Positions 22,138-33,059 of a stretch of 64,000 nt of DNA are shown in pieces. The DNA comes from Theobroma cacao (lineage: Eukaryota > Streptophyta > Magnoliopsida > Malvales > Malvaceae): positions 15,144,335 through 15,208,334 of the forward strand of contig NC_030851.1 of assembly GCF_000208745.1 (NCBI RefSeq), given 5' to 3'. Every line of letters begins with the position of its first letter. The first letter of the stretch is position 1. Under the pieces are notes generated by a model that was given only the letters and a program-made list of their open reading frames with translations, searched no databases and had not been told where the DNA came from. The position numbers and the translations under genes are program-made.

Positions 22138-22142
22138 GCAGC
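22138..22142. other. Five-base junction (GCAGC) between A and C
   Basis: A's LTR ends ...AACAACA at 22137 and C's LTR begins TGTTGTTG at 22143, in opposite orientation. Only GCAGC separates them. The five bases after C's other end are CATGG, so C lacks matching target duplications. Confidence 0.8.
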
Positions 22143-23576
22143 TGTTGTTGATTTCTCACGTAAGTGCACGCATCGTTAACAAGTAATATAGTAATGAAGT
22201 AGAGTATTGTTTCCACATAGAATTGTTTAATTTTTACTGTTAACTCTAAAATTATAACACCCTAACTTTATCCAGACAATTAAAATAAAAAAAAATTAAA
22301 ACAAATAAACTAAAACTAAAATTAAATAGTAAATAAAACTCACTTAACTACCAGACCTAAGATTGTAATATCCCTTAGTACTTCATCTGATTATTCTCAT
22401 AAAAATACCTTACCCAATTAATTTACTATATATCTATGCAAATTAAATTAAAGAAAGATACATTAAGTTTGTGCTCTAATCCTAGCTACGTATGGCTTGT
22501 AGGTGTATGTCTACCCAATATGCAAATTAAACCACCTAATCAACTAAGTGCATTCGATCATACGTTATTTTATTCAAGGTCTACCTAAATCTCCTTCGTC
22601 AAGGTTTAACTCAGATTTCCAATTCAATCTAATTGGTGATCAGGCAATTGAAGCATTAAGAACAGAATAAAATAAACAAATTAAATCTATCAAACCTAAG
22701 CAAAAGAGAGATAAATAATTTAAACTATATAATAAGTTTAATCATAATCTTCGATTAACAATTTAGTTCCCCATCAAGTCACACATCATCATTAAATAAA
22801 GTTTAAACAATAAAAACAAAATAAGAAAATAAAAAAATAATCAACAAGATAAAACTCAAGAATTATAATCTTGATCTTCCAAGTCTTCTTGAATCCTTCA
22901 AAATCTTTTTAGCTTCAATGACTTTGCAGCTTGACTCTCAGCTTTCAATTTGGTGTTTTTTCTCTTCCTTCAGTTTTCTTTTTTCTCTCTGAAAGGTTGT
23001 TTTTATAGGCTTTGAAGTTAGGACAAGTTGGGTGAAAAAAGAAGTCAATTTCAGCTGGGATTTTCTCATCAGACTATGTGAGTCGCAGCCTTGTCCAATT
23101 AATTAACAAAAATTGTAATTGCTCTAAGACTACTTCAGTGCATCAAATTCGACAAGAATTTTAACCATTTTACAAGCCGAACTAGGCAAAGTAATGAACA
23201 TAAAAGTTGTATCTTTTTCTCTTATCTTTCCAATGGTCTAAGAATCGCTTCATTTGAAGTACTGCAGAGAAAGTAATGATTGAAATACCAAAACATATGC
23301 ATTGAAAGTCTGCACCTCAAAATTGCTCTCCTTCTTTCATTAAAATTCTTCTTTCATCAAACACCTACAAAAGCACAAATACATCAAGAACAACCTATCT
23401 TAACCATATTAACACCAAATTAAGTATAAAATTAACCATGATTAGATTGACTCACCTAAATTAACTAATTTAAAATAATTAAAATAAAACCTACTAATTT
23501 CTATGCATTACTTCAAGAACTAAGCTAAATTATTATCAAAATTAAGCCCAAATAACTCTATATTATAGAGTTATTA
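22143..23576 (-). repeat. 3' LTR of element C
   Basis: 1434 bp. On the minus strand it starts TAATAACTC (the other LTR has TG) and ends CAACAACA. About 90 bases found in the 5' LTR around 28750-28840 are missing here. The opening palindrome and the TATA box are kept. Confidence 0.85.
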
Positions 23577-24060
23577 GGAGCTCACTTTAGGTGGGTGCAA
23601 CCTACCCTTTAGGGGCCGCGTGGCTCGCATTAATGCTTGTTGTGAGGTTGCAGCCTACCCCTTAGAGGTGTTACGGCTTTTTATCTTCAAATTCGTTAAG
23701 CTACGACCTCCCTTTTAGGGAGCTACGGCCTTGATTTTTTTTTTTTACAGTGGGCTGCCCAAAGTTGGCAGCCCATAAAAAATGGGGCCACAGACCTCAT
23801 TGTTAAAAGCCGCTAGGCCACGGCCTGCGTTGTGGGGCCTTGTTGGGTCGCGACTTACCCTCTCTCGAATTTGTTTTTTGAATTTTTTTAAAAAAAGGCT
23901 ATATATATGTGAAAAATAAAATAAATTGATCATAATTTGCAACAATAAGAAAAAAATAAATGAAATTAACTTAAAGGAATTAAATTAAGTTAGAATGCTT
24001 GGTTTGCCTCCTAAAAAGTGATTCTTTTATAGTCGTTAGCTTGACTTTCTTTGATTTAAA
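23577..24060 (-). other. Element C: remnant of the GC-richer spacer; extra ORF missing
   Basis: On the minus strand it holds units such as GTCGCGACCC, GGCCGTGGCC and GGTCGTAGC, like 17040-17420 of A. It runs straight into the 3' LTR without the extra ORF or a purine tract, so about 3 kb present in A is gone. Confidence 0.7.
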
Positions 24061-25004
24061 TTGCGTTGATAAGCGTGATTAAAGACCTTTGACTATCGAA
24101 ATTGCAATCCCAATATTGCTTTAATCATTGCCCCTTCACTTTGAAGGTTGATTTATCATTAGCTACCTCCACTGCTCCATGAGGAAATACTTTCATCACA
24201 GTGAAAGGTCCAGACCAACGAGATTTCAACCTTCCAAGAAATAATATCAAATGAGAATTGTATAGGAGAACATGTTGGCCAGCCTCAAAACTTCTTCTTA
24301 TGATTTTCTAATCATGCCATCGTTTCATCTTCTTTTTGTAGATTCTTGCACTTATATATGCTTCTTGACGAAATTCATCCATCTCATTGAGTTACAAAAG
24401 ACACTTTACTCTGACTGCTTGCAAATCAAAATTAAGCTTTTTAATTGCCCAATATGCCTTGTGTTCAAGCTCGACTAAAAGATGACAAACCTTTCCAAGT
24501 ACCAATTTATGAGGAGACATCCCAATTGGAGTTTTATAAGCAATTCTATAAGCATATAAAGTATCATCCAACTTTTTGGACCAATCTTTTTTTGGAAAAA
24601 TAAACAAACATCTCCAAAATTCTTTTAATTTCTCAATTTGAAACTTCAGCTTGGCCACTCGTTTGAGGATGATAAGCAATAGGTACTTTGTGCTTGACTC
24701 CATATTTGGCTAGGATTGCCTCAAAATTTTTGTTGTAGAAGTGAGTCCCTTCATCACTAATTATGGCTCAAGGTGTACCAAAACTTGTGAAGATGTTCTT
24801 TTGCAAGAAGTTTATCACTACCTTAGAGTCGTTCCTTAGCAATGCAAAAGCTTCAACCCATTTAGAGATATAATCAACAGCAACCAAGTGTATTCATTGT
24901 TGAAGGATGGAATGAAAAACCCATAAAATTAATTCCCCACGCATCAAAAATTTTGACTTCCAAGATGTTGAAAGGCATCTCATGTCTCAAAAATTAATTC
25001 CACT
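24061..25004 (-). pseudogene. Element C: integrase core and C-terminal part, broken
   Basis: It begins at RHEMPFNILEV; the zinc-binding part is deleted. The core retains [19 protein letters not shown] and [12 protein letters not shown], so unlike A and B the catalytic glutamate is kept. Several stops and frame changes follow, one directly after EVSN. The tail has [20 protein letters not shown] and PHGAVEV. Confidence 0.8.
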
Positions 25005-25910
25005 AATGCCTTTAACGAAAGTGGGAGGTGGAAGTTTTTCAATTGTTTCAATTTTTTCTTTGTCTACTTCTAAACCATTGCTAGAGACTCAATGGCCTAA
25101 GACTATTCCTTCTTGCACTATAAAGTGACATTTTTCCCAATTTAAAACTAAATTAGTTTCTTCACATCTTTTAAGTTCTTTAGCAAGATTGAATAGGCAA
25201 TCATCAAAATTATTCTAAAAAAATGAAAAATCATCCATAAATACTTCTAAAAACTTTTCAACCATATCAGAAAAAAGTACCATCATACATCTCTAAAAAA
25301 TGGTTGGAGCATTACAAAGTCCAAAAGCCATTCTACGAAAAGAAAAAGTTCCACAAGGATAAGTAAATGTGGTTTTTTCTTAGTCTTTGGGAGTAATGGC
25401 AATCTGATTATAACCAGAATAACCATCCAAAAAGTAATAAAAATTCTTACCTGCTAGTTTATCAAGCATTTGAGTAATAAAAGGTAGTGGAAACTGATCT
25501 TTTCTAGTGGCTTTGTTCAATTTTCTATAGTCCATACATACCCTCCATCCAGTCACAGTTCTAGTGGGAATGAACTCATTATTTTCATTAGAAAGTATAT
25601 TCATACCTCTTTTCTTATGGACATATTGAACTGGATTTACCTATGAACTATCAGAAATAGGATAGATAATATATGCATCTAGCCACTTGATAATTTCTTT
25701 CTTTACTACCTGTTTCATGATTAGATTCAACCTTTGTTGATACTCAATAGTTGCTTTGTGATTTTCTTCCAAAAGAATTTTATGCATACAAATTGATGGA
25801 TTAATTCCTTTGATGTCTGCAATGGTCCACCCAATTCCTTTTCCGTAGTCTCTTAAAACTCGAAGGAGTTTATTTCCTTGTTCATCAGAAAGCAAAGAAG
25901 AAATAATTAC
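25005..25910 (-). pseudogene. Element C: reverse transcriptase, truncated
   Basis: Motifs in order are [33 protein letters not shown] and FMDDFSFF. The domain ends at [13 protein letters not shown] and joins the integrase core at about 25005. Comparison with A shows that about 1 kb is missing: the end of reverse transcriptase, all of RNase H and the integrase zinc finger. Several stops are present. Confidence 0.82.
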
Positions 25911-26800
25911 TGGTAATGTAGAAGAATTTCTAAAAAAAAACGTACCTTAAATGATTAGGCAGTGGTTTAAGCTCAAGTGAAGGAGGTTCTTCAATGGAAG
26001 GCTTGATTGGTGAAGTTGTAATTGATAATTCCAAAGACTCAAATTGGGATTTTGGGAGACGTGATGGGGCATCAAGATAGTTAGCATATTCAAGAACTTT
26101 TTCATTAATAATATCACATGAAGAATTCAAAGAAGTTTCCAGTGGATCATGATGATTTTTAGTAAACATATTATTCGTTATGTCATCCACCACATTAATT
26201 GAGAAACATTCGTCATGTTCATTGAAAAATTTTAAAGCTCTAAAAATATTAAATGTTACTTGTTAATCTTCAACCTTTAAAGTAAGCTCACCTTTTTCCA
26301 CATTAATTAGAGCTCGAGTAGTTCTCAAGATTGGTCTTCTAAGAATGATTAGTATTTCATGATCTTTTTCCATATCTAGAATAATAAAATCTACCGAAAA
26401 AATTAACTTACCAACTTTTACTAAAACATCTTCCACAATACCATAACGATAGGTGATGGATCAATCAACAAGTTGTAAAGTCATAGAAGTTGGCTTAATC
26501 TCTTCCAAAACCAATTTTTTATAAATGGACAATGGTATGAAATTTATATTTGCACCCAAATCACATAAAGTTTTAGCAAAACAAAGAGCACCAATAGTGC
26601 AAAGAATAGTAAAACTACCTAGATCTTTAAGCTTTAGTGGAGCTTATTCTGAATGATGGCATTGCACTCTTGAATACATGCAACAGTTTCAAACTCACCT
26701 AATTTCCTCTTTTTAGACAAGATGTCTTTCACAAATTTAACATATTTTGGCATTTGTTTTAAAGCTTGAGAAAAAAGAATATTAATATGTAACTTTTTAA
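25911..26800 (-). pseudogene. Element C: protease and linkers, broken
   Basis: The active-site region reads DLGANINFIP near 26560-26530. It is preceded by KKRKLGEFETV and followed by DVLVKVGKLIF and TTRALINVEKGELTLKVED. Stops and frame changes interrupt it. Confidence 0.78.
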
Positions 26801-28354
26801 ACACATCAATAAATCTTTAGAATTGTTTGCTAAGTTTTTCTTTTTGAAATCTTTGAGGAAAAGGTGGTGGAGGTGTGGGAGTAGATTTTAATTGTAATTT
26901 TTCTTCTTCTGAATTTTTAGTAGATTGTTAAACCACAATTTCTTTTTCAGTATCTTTTTCAATTTCTTTCTTATCAGATTGAATTGAAGTTTCAGAATTT
27001 AAAGCTTTAGAACTTACCTCTTGACTTACCTTTTTCCCATTATGAAGATTGATTACCTTACAATGTTCCTTACTTTTTGTTCTTAGATTAGGCTCAATAT
27101 CACTTAGTAAGGTGCCATGAGGTCTATTATTTAGAGCATTAGCAAGTTGGCCCACTTGTGTCCCAAGATTTCTTATTAATGCTATTTGACTTTGAATAAA
27201 TGCCTTAGTCTTTGTCATGTATTGTATGAACATCTCTTCCATTGAAGGCTTTTTCTCTGGCATGGGGCCTCTAGATGGAAATCTAGGAGGAAAGTTTGAC
27301 TTAGATGCTGATAAAGACCCTTGGTTGTTATTCCATGAGAAATTAGGATGATTTCTCTAACTAGGATTATAAGTGTTACACTAGGGATTGTTTTGTTGTC
27401 TATTTCCAGCAAATTGACAAGATTCATAATAAATAAGACAATTGTCATTGGAATGTCCTTCTCCACAAAATTTACATGTCAAAAAGGGGTTCTAAATAAT
27501 ATTAACATTCAGTTTACCTATTTTCTTTGTGAGAGAAGCCAACTGTGTAGATAAAGTATTCGTCATATCTAATTCATGAACTTCAGCAATTTTTCTTGTA
27601 CCCAATCTTTCAGATGGCCATTGATAATTATTGGAAGCAATCTCTTCACGCAAATCATAACCCTCATCAATGGATTTACTCAAAATAGCACTTCTAACTG
27701 CAGCATCAATGGTAGTTCTAAAAGGTCCCAGTAAACCATTATAAAAAGTTTGAACTTGTAGCAATTTAGGTAATCCATGATGAGAACACCTTCTTATCAA
27801 ATCTTTATACCTCTCCCAAGCCTCATATAGTGATTCAGAATCAAATTGCATGAAAAAAGTGATATCATTCCGCATCTTTGTTGTCTTGGCAGGTGGGAAG
27901 AATTTTGCTAAGAATTTTTAAGCTAAATCATCCCAAGTATTAATGGAACCGGCAAGAAGTGAATTTAATCAACTCTTTGCTTTATCTCTCAATGAAAAAG
28001 GAAAAAGCCTTAATCTTATGGCATCATCAGTAACACCATTAGCCTTGAATGTAACACAAATTTCCAAGAAATTTACAATATTGGCATTCGAATCATCATT
28101 AGGCAAACTCCCAAACTGAACAAAAGTTTGAATCATGTGAATGATTGATGGCTTAATTTCAAAGTTGTTGGCCTGAATAAGAGGTCTTTGAATACTCGAG
28201 TGGAGACCTTGTACTCATTGGTCTACATAATCCCTCAAAGACTTGGTATCTTCCTCTTGTTGATTAGCCATTGTTTTGCTTGGAGCAGAAACTTTTTTGT
28301 CTTTTCAATTTCGGGATCAAAAGGAACAATTTTCAAATTATGGGCTCTTTGCAT
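26801..28354 (-). pseudogene. Element C: gag, broken
   Basis: It starts MQRAHNLKIVPFDPEIEKT at ATG 28354-28352, as in B. The capsid-like region includes MRNDITFFMQFDSESLYEAW, HHGLPKLLQVQTFYNGLL and NNYQWPSERLGTRK. A glutamine- and Lys/Glu-rich linker leads to protease. A zinc-knuckle stretch is expected near 27490-27430 and is partly readable. Many stops. Confidence 0.8.
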
Positions 28355-28455
28355 ACAACAACTAAAAGTACCTAAAAATTTAAAGAAAAGAAAAGTTTGG
28401 ATTAAAATTAAGAATGATTGGTATTAATATTAACAAGAAAGAACTAAAAATCAAC

Positions 28456-28473
28456 TCCTCGAGAGCGGTGCCA
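28456..28473 (-). other. Primer binding site of C (tRNA-Asp-like, degraded)
   Basis: Six bases inside the LTR end on the minus strand is TGGCACCGCTCTCGAGGA, close to the aspartate-tRNA complement used by Athila and Tat elements. Confidence 0.72.
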
Positions 28474-28479
28474 AAAACG

Positions 28480-30010
28480 TGTTGTTCAATTCACTACCCA
28501 CGCAAGTATACGTATTGCAAAGATAATATAATGATGAGTAGAGTGTTGATCCCATAGGGAATTGAATTAATTCTTACTATTAATTACTAAAATTACACAC
28601 CCTAATTTTATCCAAACATTAAAAATTGAATTAAAAAGTAAAACTTAAAAGCTAAAACTACTCTAAATTTACTCAGGAAAATTACTTTTCTAAACTTGAT
28701 TGACTTTTAGATCTAAGATTATGATGTCCCTTAATACTTCATCTGATTATTGTCTCTCTCTCTCTTAACTTAGCTTAATGGATTAAGTTGCTAGCCTAGA
28801 GTTTGAAATTATTTACAAGTCTCTATCGAGTTTCTCATAAAAATATCTTTTTCAATTAATTTACTATATGTCTAAACAAATTAAATTGAAGAAAGATTCA
28901 ATAAGTTCATGCTCTAATTTTAGCTATATATGGCTTATAGGTGTATGTCTACCCTATATGTAAATCAAATCACCTAATCAACTAAGTGTATTTGATCAGA
29001 CGTTATTCTATTCGAGGTCTACCTAAATCTCCTTCGTCGAGGTTTAACTTAGGTTTCCAATTTAACCTAATTGGTGATCAAGCAATTAGAAGCATTAAGA
29101 ACTAAACATAATAAACAACTTAAATCTATCAAAGATAAGCAAATGAGAGATAAATAAATTTGACTACATATTGAGTTCAATCATAATCTTAGATTAATAA
29201 TGTAGTTTCCCATTAAGTCACACATCATTATCGAATTAAGTTTAAACATTTAAATCAAAGTAAAAAAATAAGAGAATAACAAAAGGATGATAGAACCTAA
29301 GAATTTATTATCTTGATCTTCCAAATCTTCTTAACTCCTTAAAATTCTTCTTAGCTTCAATGACTTTGTAGCTTGATTCTCAATTGTCAATCTGGTGTTT
29401 CGCTCTCCCCTCTAAAAGTCCTCTAAAAGGTTATTTTTATAGAGTTTTGAAGTTAGGCCAAGTTATGTGCAGAAAGAAGTCAATTTCAATTAGGATTTCC
29501 TTGTCAGACTACATGAGTCGTGGCCTCGACCCATTAATTAGCAAAAATCGTAATTGCTCTAGGACTATTGAGTACTTTATCTTCAACATGATTTTTTATC
29601 ATCTTTTAGGCTGAAATAGGTGAAGTAGTAAACTTAAAAGTTGTACAATTTTCTCGTAGCTTTCCAATGGCTTAAGAATTATCTTATTTGGAGTTCTGTA
29701 GAGAGAGTTATAGTTAAAATACCGAAACATATGCAGTGGAGGTCTGCATCTTGAAATTGCTCTCCTTCTTCTATTAAAATTCTTCCTTTATTAAACACCT
29801 ACAAAAGCACAAATAAATCAATAACAACCTACCTTTAATCACATTAACACCAAACTAAGTGTAAAATTAACTAAGATTAGATGGACTTACCTAAATTAAT
29901 TAACTTAAAATAATTTAACAAAAACCTACTAATTTCTATAGATTACAACAAGAACTAAGTTAAATTATTATCAAAATAAGTCCAAATAACTCTATATCAT
30001 AGAGTTATCA
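28480..30010 (-). repeat. 5' LTR of element C
   Basis: 1531 bp; minus strand TGATAACTCTATG to GAACAACA. The opening palindrome has 10-base arms (29988-29997 and 30001-30010 region) around a three-base loop. The flank to the right is CATGG. Confidence 0.87.
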
Positions 30011-30700
30011 CATGGATCCACCAAGCCCTTTGTACTTTAATCAATTGAAAGATTTGGCACCCATCCCAATTCTTGCTCTTAAAAACTAGGTTGTTGTTTA
30101 CCAGCCATATAAACCACACGATGACTTAGAATGCCATCCTCTAGACTAAGCCATTATCCAGACAACTAGCAGATGCATTCCACATTTGGAAATAAATAAT
30201 GGGATCATAGCCATTTACCTAAACCATATTCCTATAGCACACAAATTTTACCACAGCCTCTAAGTCTCCTTAGAATTAAAGAATAAATGCCTTAAGGATT
30301 CAATATCATTCTTGCATGTTAAACAAATAGCTACCTTACCTCAAAGTAACCATTTTCTTAATAGCACCTCTTTAATAACTAGTTACCTGTGTTGTAACTG
30401 CCTATAAAAGATTTGAAATTTATAAGGGGTTAATCTTGCCTATGATAGCTTTCAAATACTTGTACGTAAATTGTTAGTAACCAAAATAGTTTAGAAAAAG
30501 ATTTAGAGGTATACTCTCTAATAGTTCCCCTTTTCCAAATGAGTTTATCAAGAAATCCCTTCCTTAAACTCTGTTTCTTCCATAATTCCTAAAACCCACT
30601 TCATTGCCCCCATTCTCATCGTAGTAATTCTTTCTTCATATAAATCTTCCAACACCACTCATTCCCTTTCTAAACCCCAAACTCCTCTACAACCTCATTC
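30011..30700 (-). pseudogene. LINE remnant: C-terminal zinc-finger tail of a non-LTR reverse transcriptase
   Basis: On the minus strand one reads DKLIWKRGTIREYTSKSFSK, then VEIF-like FQIFYRQL, then VAICLTCKNDIES followed by LRHLFFNSKET, then WFIWLVNNNLVFKSKNWDGC. This order (W-x-W, Y-x-x-KSF, C-x-x-C, HLFF, IWL-x-NN) is that of the zf-RVT domain at the end of plant L1-type proteins. Stops and at least one frame change make it a relic. The upstream part was cut off by element D at 30701. Confidence 0.72.
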
Positions 30701-31418
30701 TGTTAGGAAGATAAGCTTAAAGTAAAGTACCCAAAAGGCGGTGAATTAGTTATAAGCTAAAAATTTCTCTTTTTTTGAGAAAACTTTGAAAGTGCAATGG
30801 AAATATAAAGAATAAAGTAGCAAAAATAGAATATGAAACAAGTAAAATGTAGGAAAATAAGGAATACTTAGTCGAGTTTTTATAGAGGTTCGGCTTTCCA
30901 ATGCATACATCCTCTCCCTGATAGCACAATGAGTTTGAATCCACTATCAGTTTGCCTTTTCAATAGGATTAGGCTTAACTTTTACAACATGCCTTTTAAC
31001 AAGATCAAGTGTAACCTTCACAACATGCCTTTTCACAAGATTAGGTGGAACCTTCACAAAAACACTACTTTTTCAAGTTCAAGCACAACCTTTACACAAG
31101 ATGCAACGTTTTCAAAGATCAGGCAAAATCGCTCTACTTTTTGCGTAAAGGTATAACCAATACAACAGTGGATTCTCAAGCAGTACAAACTTAAAAACTT
31201 TATAAAGGTTGATAAGATGGTTAGGTTAAAAAAGATGAGAGTTTTTTTCAGAGAGATGAATAATGAAAGGAAGTTTTGGCTTGAAGAATATCAACTGAAT
31301 GATAAAATATATGATCTTTAAGTTCTGTTTTGCTCAAAGACATGATTTTTTCTATTTTTTACTCTTTTGCTTGTTATCCCTCTTTTTGGCACTTCAAAAT
31401 CTTTCAAATTGTTTCTTT
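30701..31418 (-). repeat. Element D: 3' LTR, part 1 (distal end)
   Basis: Plus strand TGTTAGGAAGATAAG, so the minus-strand LTR ends ...CCTAACA. It contains AGTACCCAAAAGGCGGTGAA-like text that is common in Sirevirus LTRs, and a run of imperfect repeats with AACATGCCTTTT at about 30985-31110. It is cut by the CACTA element at 31418. Confidence 0.65.
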
Positions 31419-31439
31419 CACTACCAAAAACCAATCTTT

Positions 31440-32030
31440 TTCTGACGAAATTTTCCATCAAAAAAAGTTAAATTCCATTGGAAATACATTTTTTCGATGG
31501 ATTTTCGACAACAAAATCCGTTGGAAATTTTGTCCGTAAAAGCCTCGTCAAAAACACTTTCTGTTGAAAATCCATTGAAAATTTCCAACGAAAAATTCTG
31601 TTGGAAAAACACATAATCCGTCAACTGTACCATAGCAATTCCGTTGGAAATTTTCAACAAAAATTCCATTGGAAAGGCATTTCCAATGGAATATTTTGTT
31701 GGAAAAATATTTCCCACGGAATTCCGTTGAAAGTTACCGACAGAATTTTTCCATTAGAAAAGCGTTTCCAACGGAATTCCATGGAACATTTCCAACGGAA
31801 GTTTTCTATTGGTAAAGCATTTCCAGCAGAATTCTGTCGAAAATTTTCAACGAAATTTTTATTTTGTAAAGCATTTCCAACAGAATTTCGTTAGAAATTT
31901 TTGATGAAATTTTTTGAGTTTGATGTATTTGCAACGGAATTTTTTGTTGGTGATGTATTTCCAACAAAAATTCTTTCACTAATTTTCGACTGAATGTTTT
32001 GTCGAGAATGTGTTCCGAACAAAATTACCA
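31440..32030. repeat. CACTA left subterminal repeats
   Basis: At least ten copies, in both orientations, of a short motif around TTCCAACGGAATTCCGTTG, each itself nearly palindromic. In En/Spm such arrays bind the TNPA protein. Reading frames across them are repeat artefacts. Confidence 0.82.
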
Positions 32031-32375
32031 ATTAAAATTTCGATAATAAATTATCAATTGACATCCACAATTAGCATTTAAAATTCATAAGAGAAACACA
32101 CATTAAAAAATAAAATTCAAAGATAAGTTCATACAATTAAAAATCGTCATAAACAGACAATATTTAAAAATGTCAAACATATATGAATATAAAGCTAAAT
32201 GTGCTAGTACATGTCCATACTAAAAAAGCATCCAAGTTTAACAACGAAAAAGAGGCATCATATCATGAAATGTTGCGTTCTTACTTGTCAAGATTTGAGC
32301 TTGAAGCACTCGTATTTCCTTGTTTTGAAAGTGCATTAGTCACGATCATTGTTTCCATACGTGCCATAAATTCAC

Positions 32376-32910
32376 TCATGTTTTTGCCATTGCATTTTTA
32401 ATTTCTTTAGGTATTTCTCCACGTATTTCTTCACGTATCTTACCCAAGTTTTCTGATAGATTTTCCACTTTTTCTTCCAATGCAATTACGGGACTGGTAG
32501 CGTTTGAGTTGATAGGGCCACACCCTGACTCAGATGTTACTGCATTGTTGTGTGTTCCACTAAGTAGAGCTGTAACATGCACCCGAGTACCAAACCCATA
32601 CACGTGAGTGCATGTAGTCTCCATCCCTCGAATTACTTCAATCCAAGTATGCGGATCGAATTCTGGCTAAGAAGATGAATCTTCACCAAATTTCTGCGAT
32701 AATGCAAAATTATACATTTCCTACAAAAAAAATAAAAAAAAAGATTAGTATTCAATTATATCATTAACTTTAAAGTAAAAATCAATCAATTTTATACATA
32801 CACTAGTAGATTTAGACTTGTTGTCTATAAAATCACCGTGACCAGCTAAACGTTTATGGGTGCGATTGAACACTTCCAAAAAGCTAGCATCTCATCCCAT
32901 CTCAATTGCT
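32376..32910 (-). pseudogene. CACTA second gene, TNPA-like (Ptta/En/Spm class), two exons visible
   Basis: Exon one (about 32910-32815) reads EVFNRTHKRLAGHGDFIDNK and ends before a GTATGTAT donor-like site. An AT-rich intron ends in TTTTTTGTAG at about 32721. Exon two reads MYNFALSQKFGED, then FDPHTWIEVIRGMETT, VYGFGTRVH and a coiled-coil end, ALEEKVENLSENLGKIREEI, stopping at 32376. The arrangement and the motifs match the C-terminal part of plant Transposase_24 proteins. One stop lies in each exon. Confidence 0.65.
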
Positions 32911-33059
32911 TGCATTTATTTACAACTATATATTCTCAATTATAATTCATATTTATAAATAACATATATGGAAAAAGCAAAGTCAAACTACTAAGCATAC
33001 AATTTAAATTTAGTTATAAAGAAAACCACACATATAAATGCCAAGTAAGATTAATTCAT

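Larger units (their letters stand above)
22143..30010 (-). mobile_element. Element C: Athila-like Gypsy retrotransposon, internally deleted
   Basis: LTRs at 28480-30010 (5') and 22143-23576 (3') are in one orientation, with a tRNA-Asp-like primer site at 28473-28456. The interior has gag, protease and reverse transcriptase, then jumps directly into the integrase core, and lacks the extra ORF and the terminal purine tract. Its protein sequence is closest to A. The LTRs differ by a deletion of roughly 90 bp in the 3' copy and many substitutions, so C is older than B. Confidence 0.85.

Noticed and set aside
22131..22150. A stand-alone palindrome or replication-origin-like site
   Set aside because: It is explained by two LTR ends of the same family meeting in opposite orientation.
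31330..31894. Frames with repeated GNAFP and FQRKF text
   Set aside because: They are read-through of CACTA subterminal repeats.
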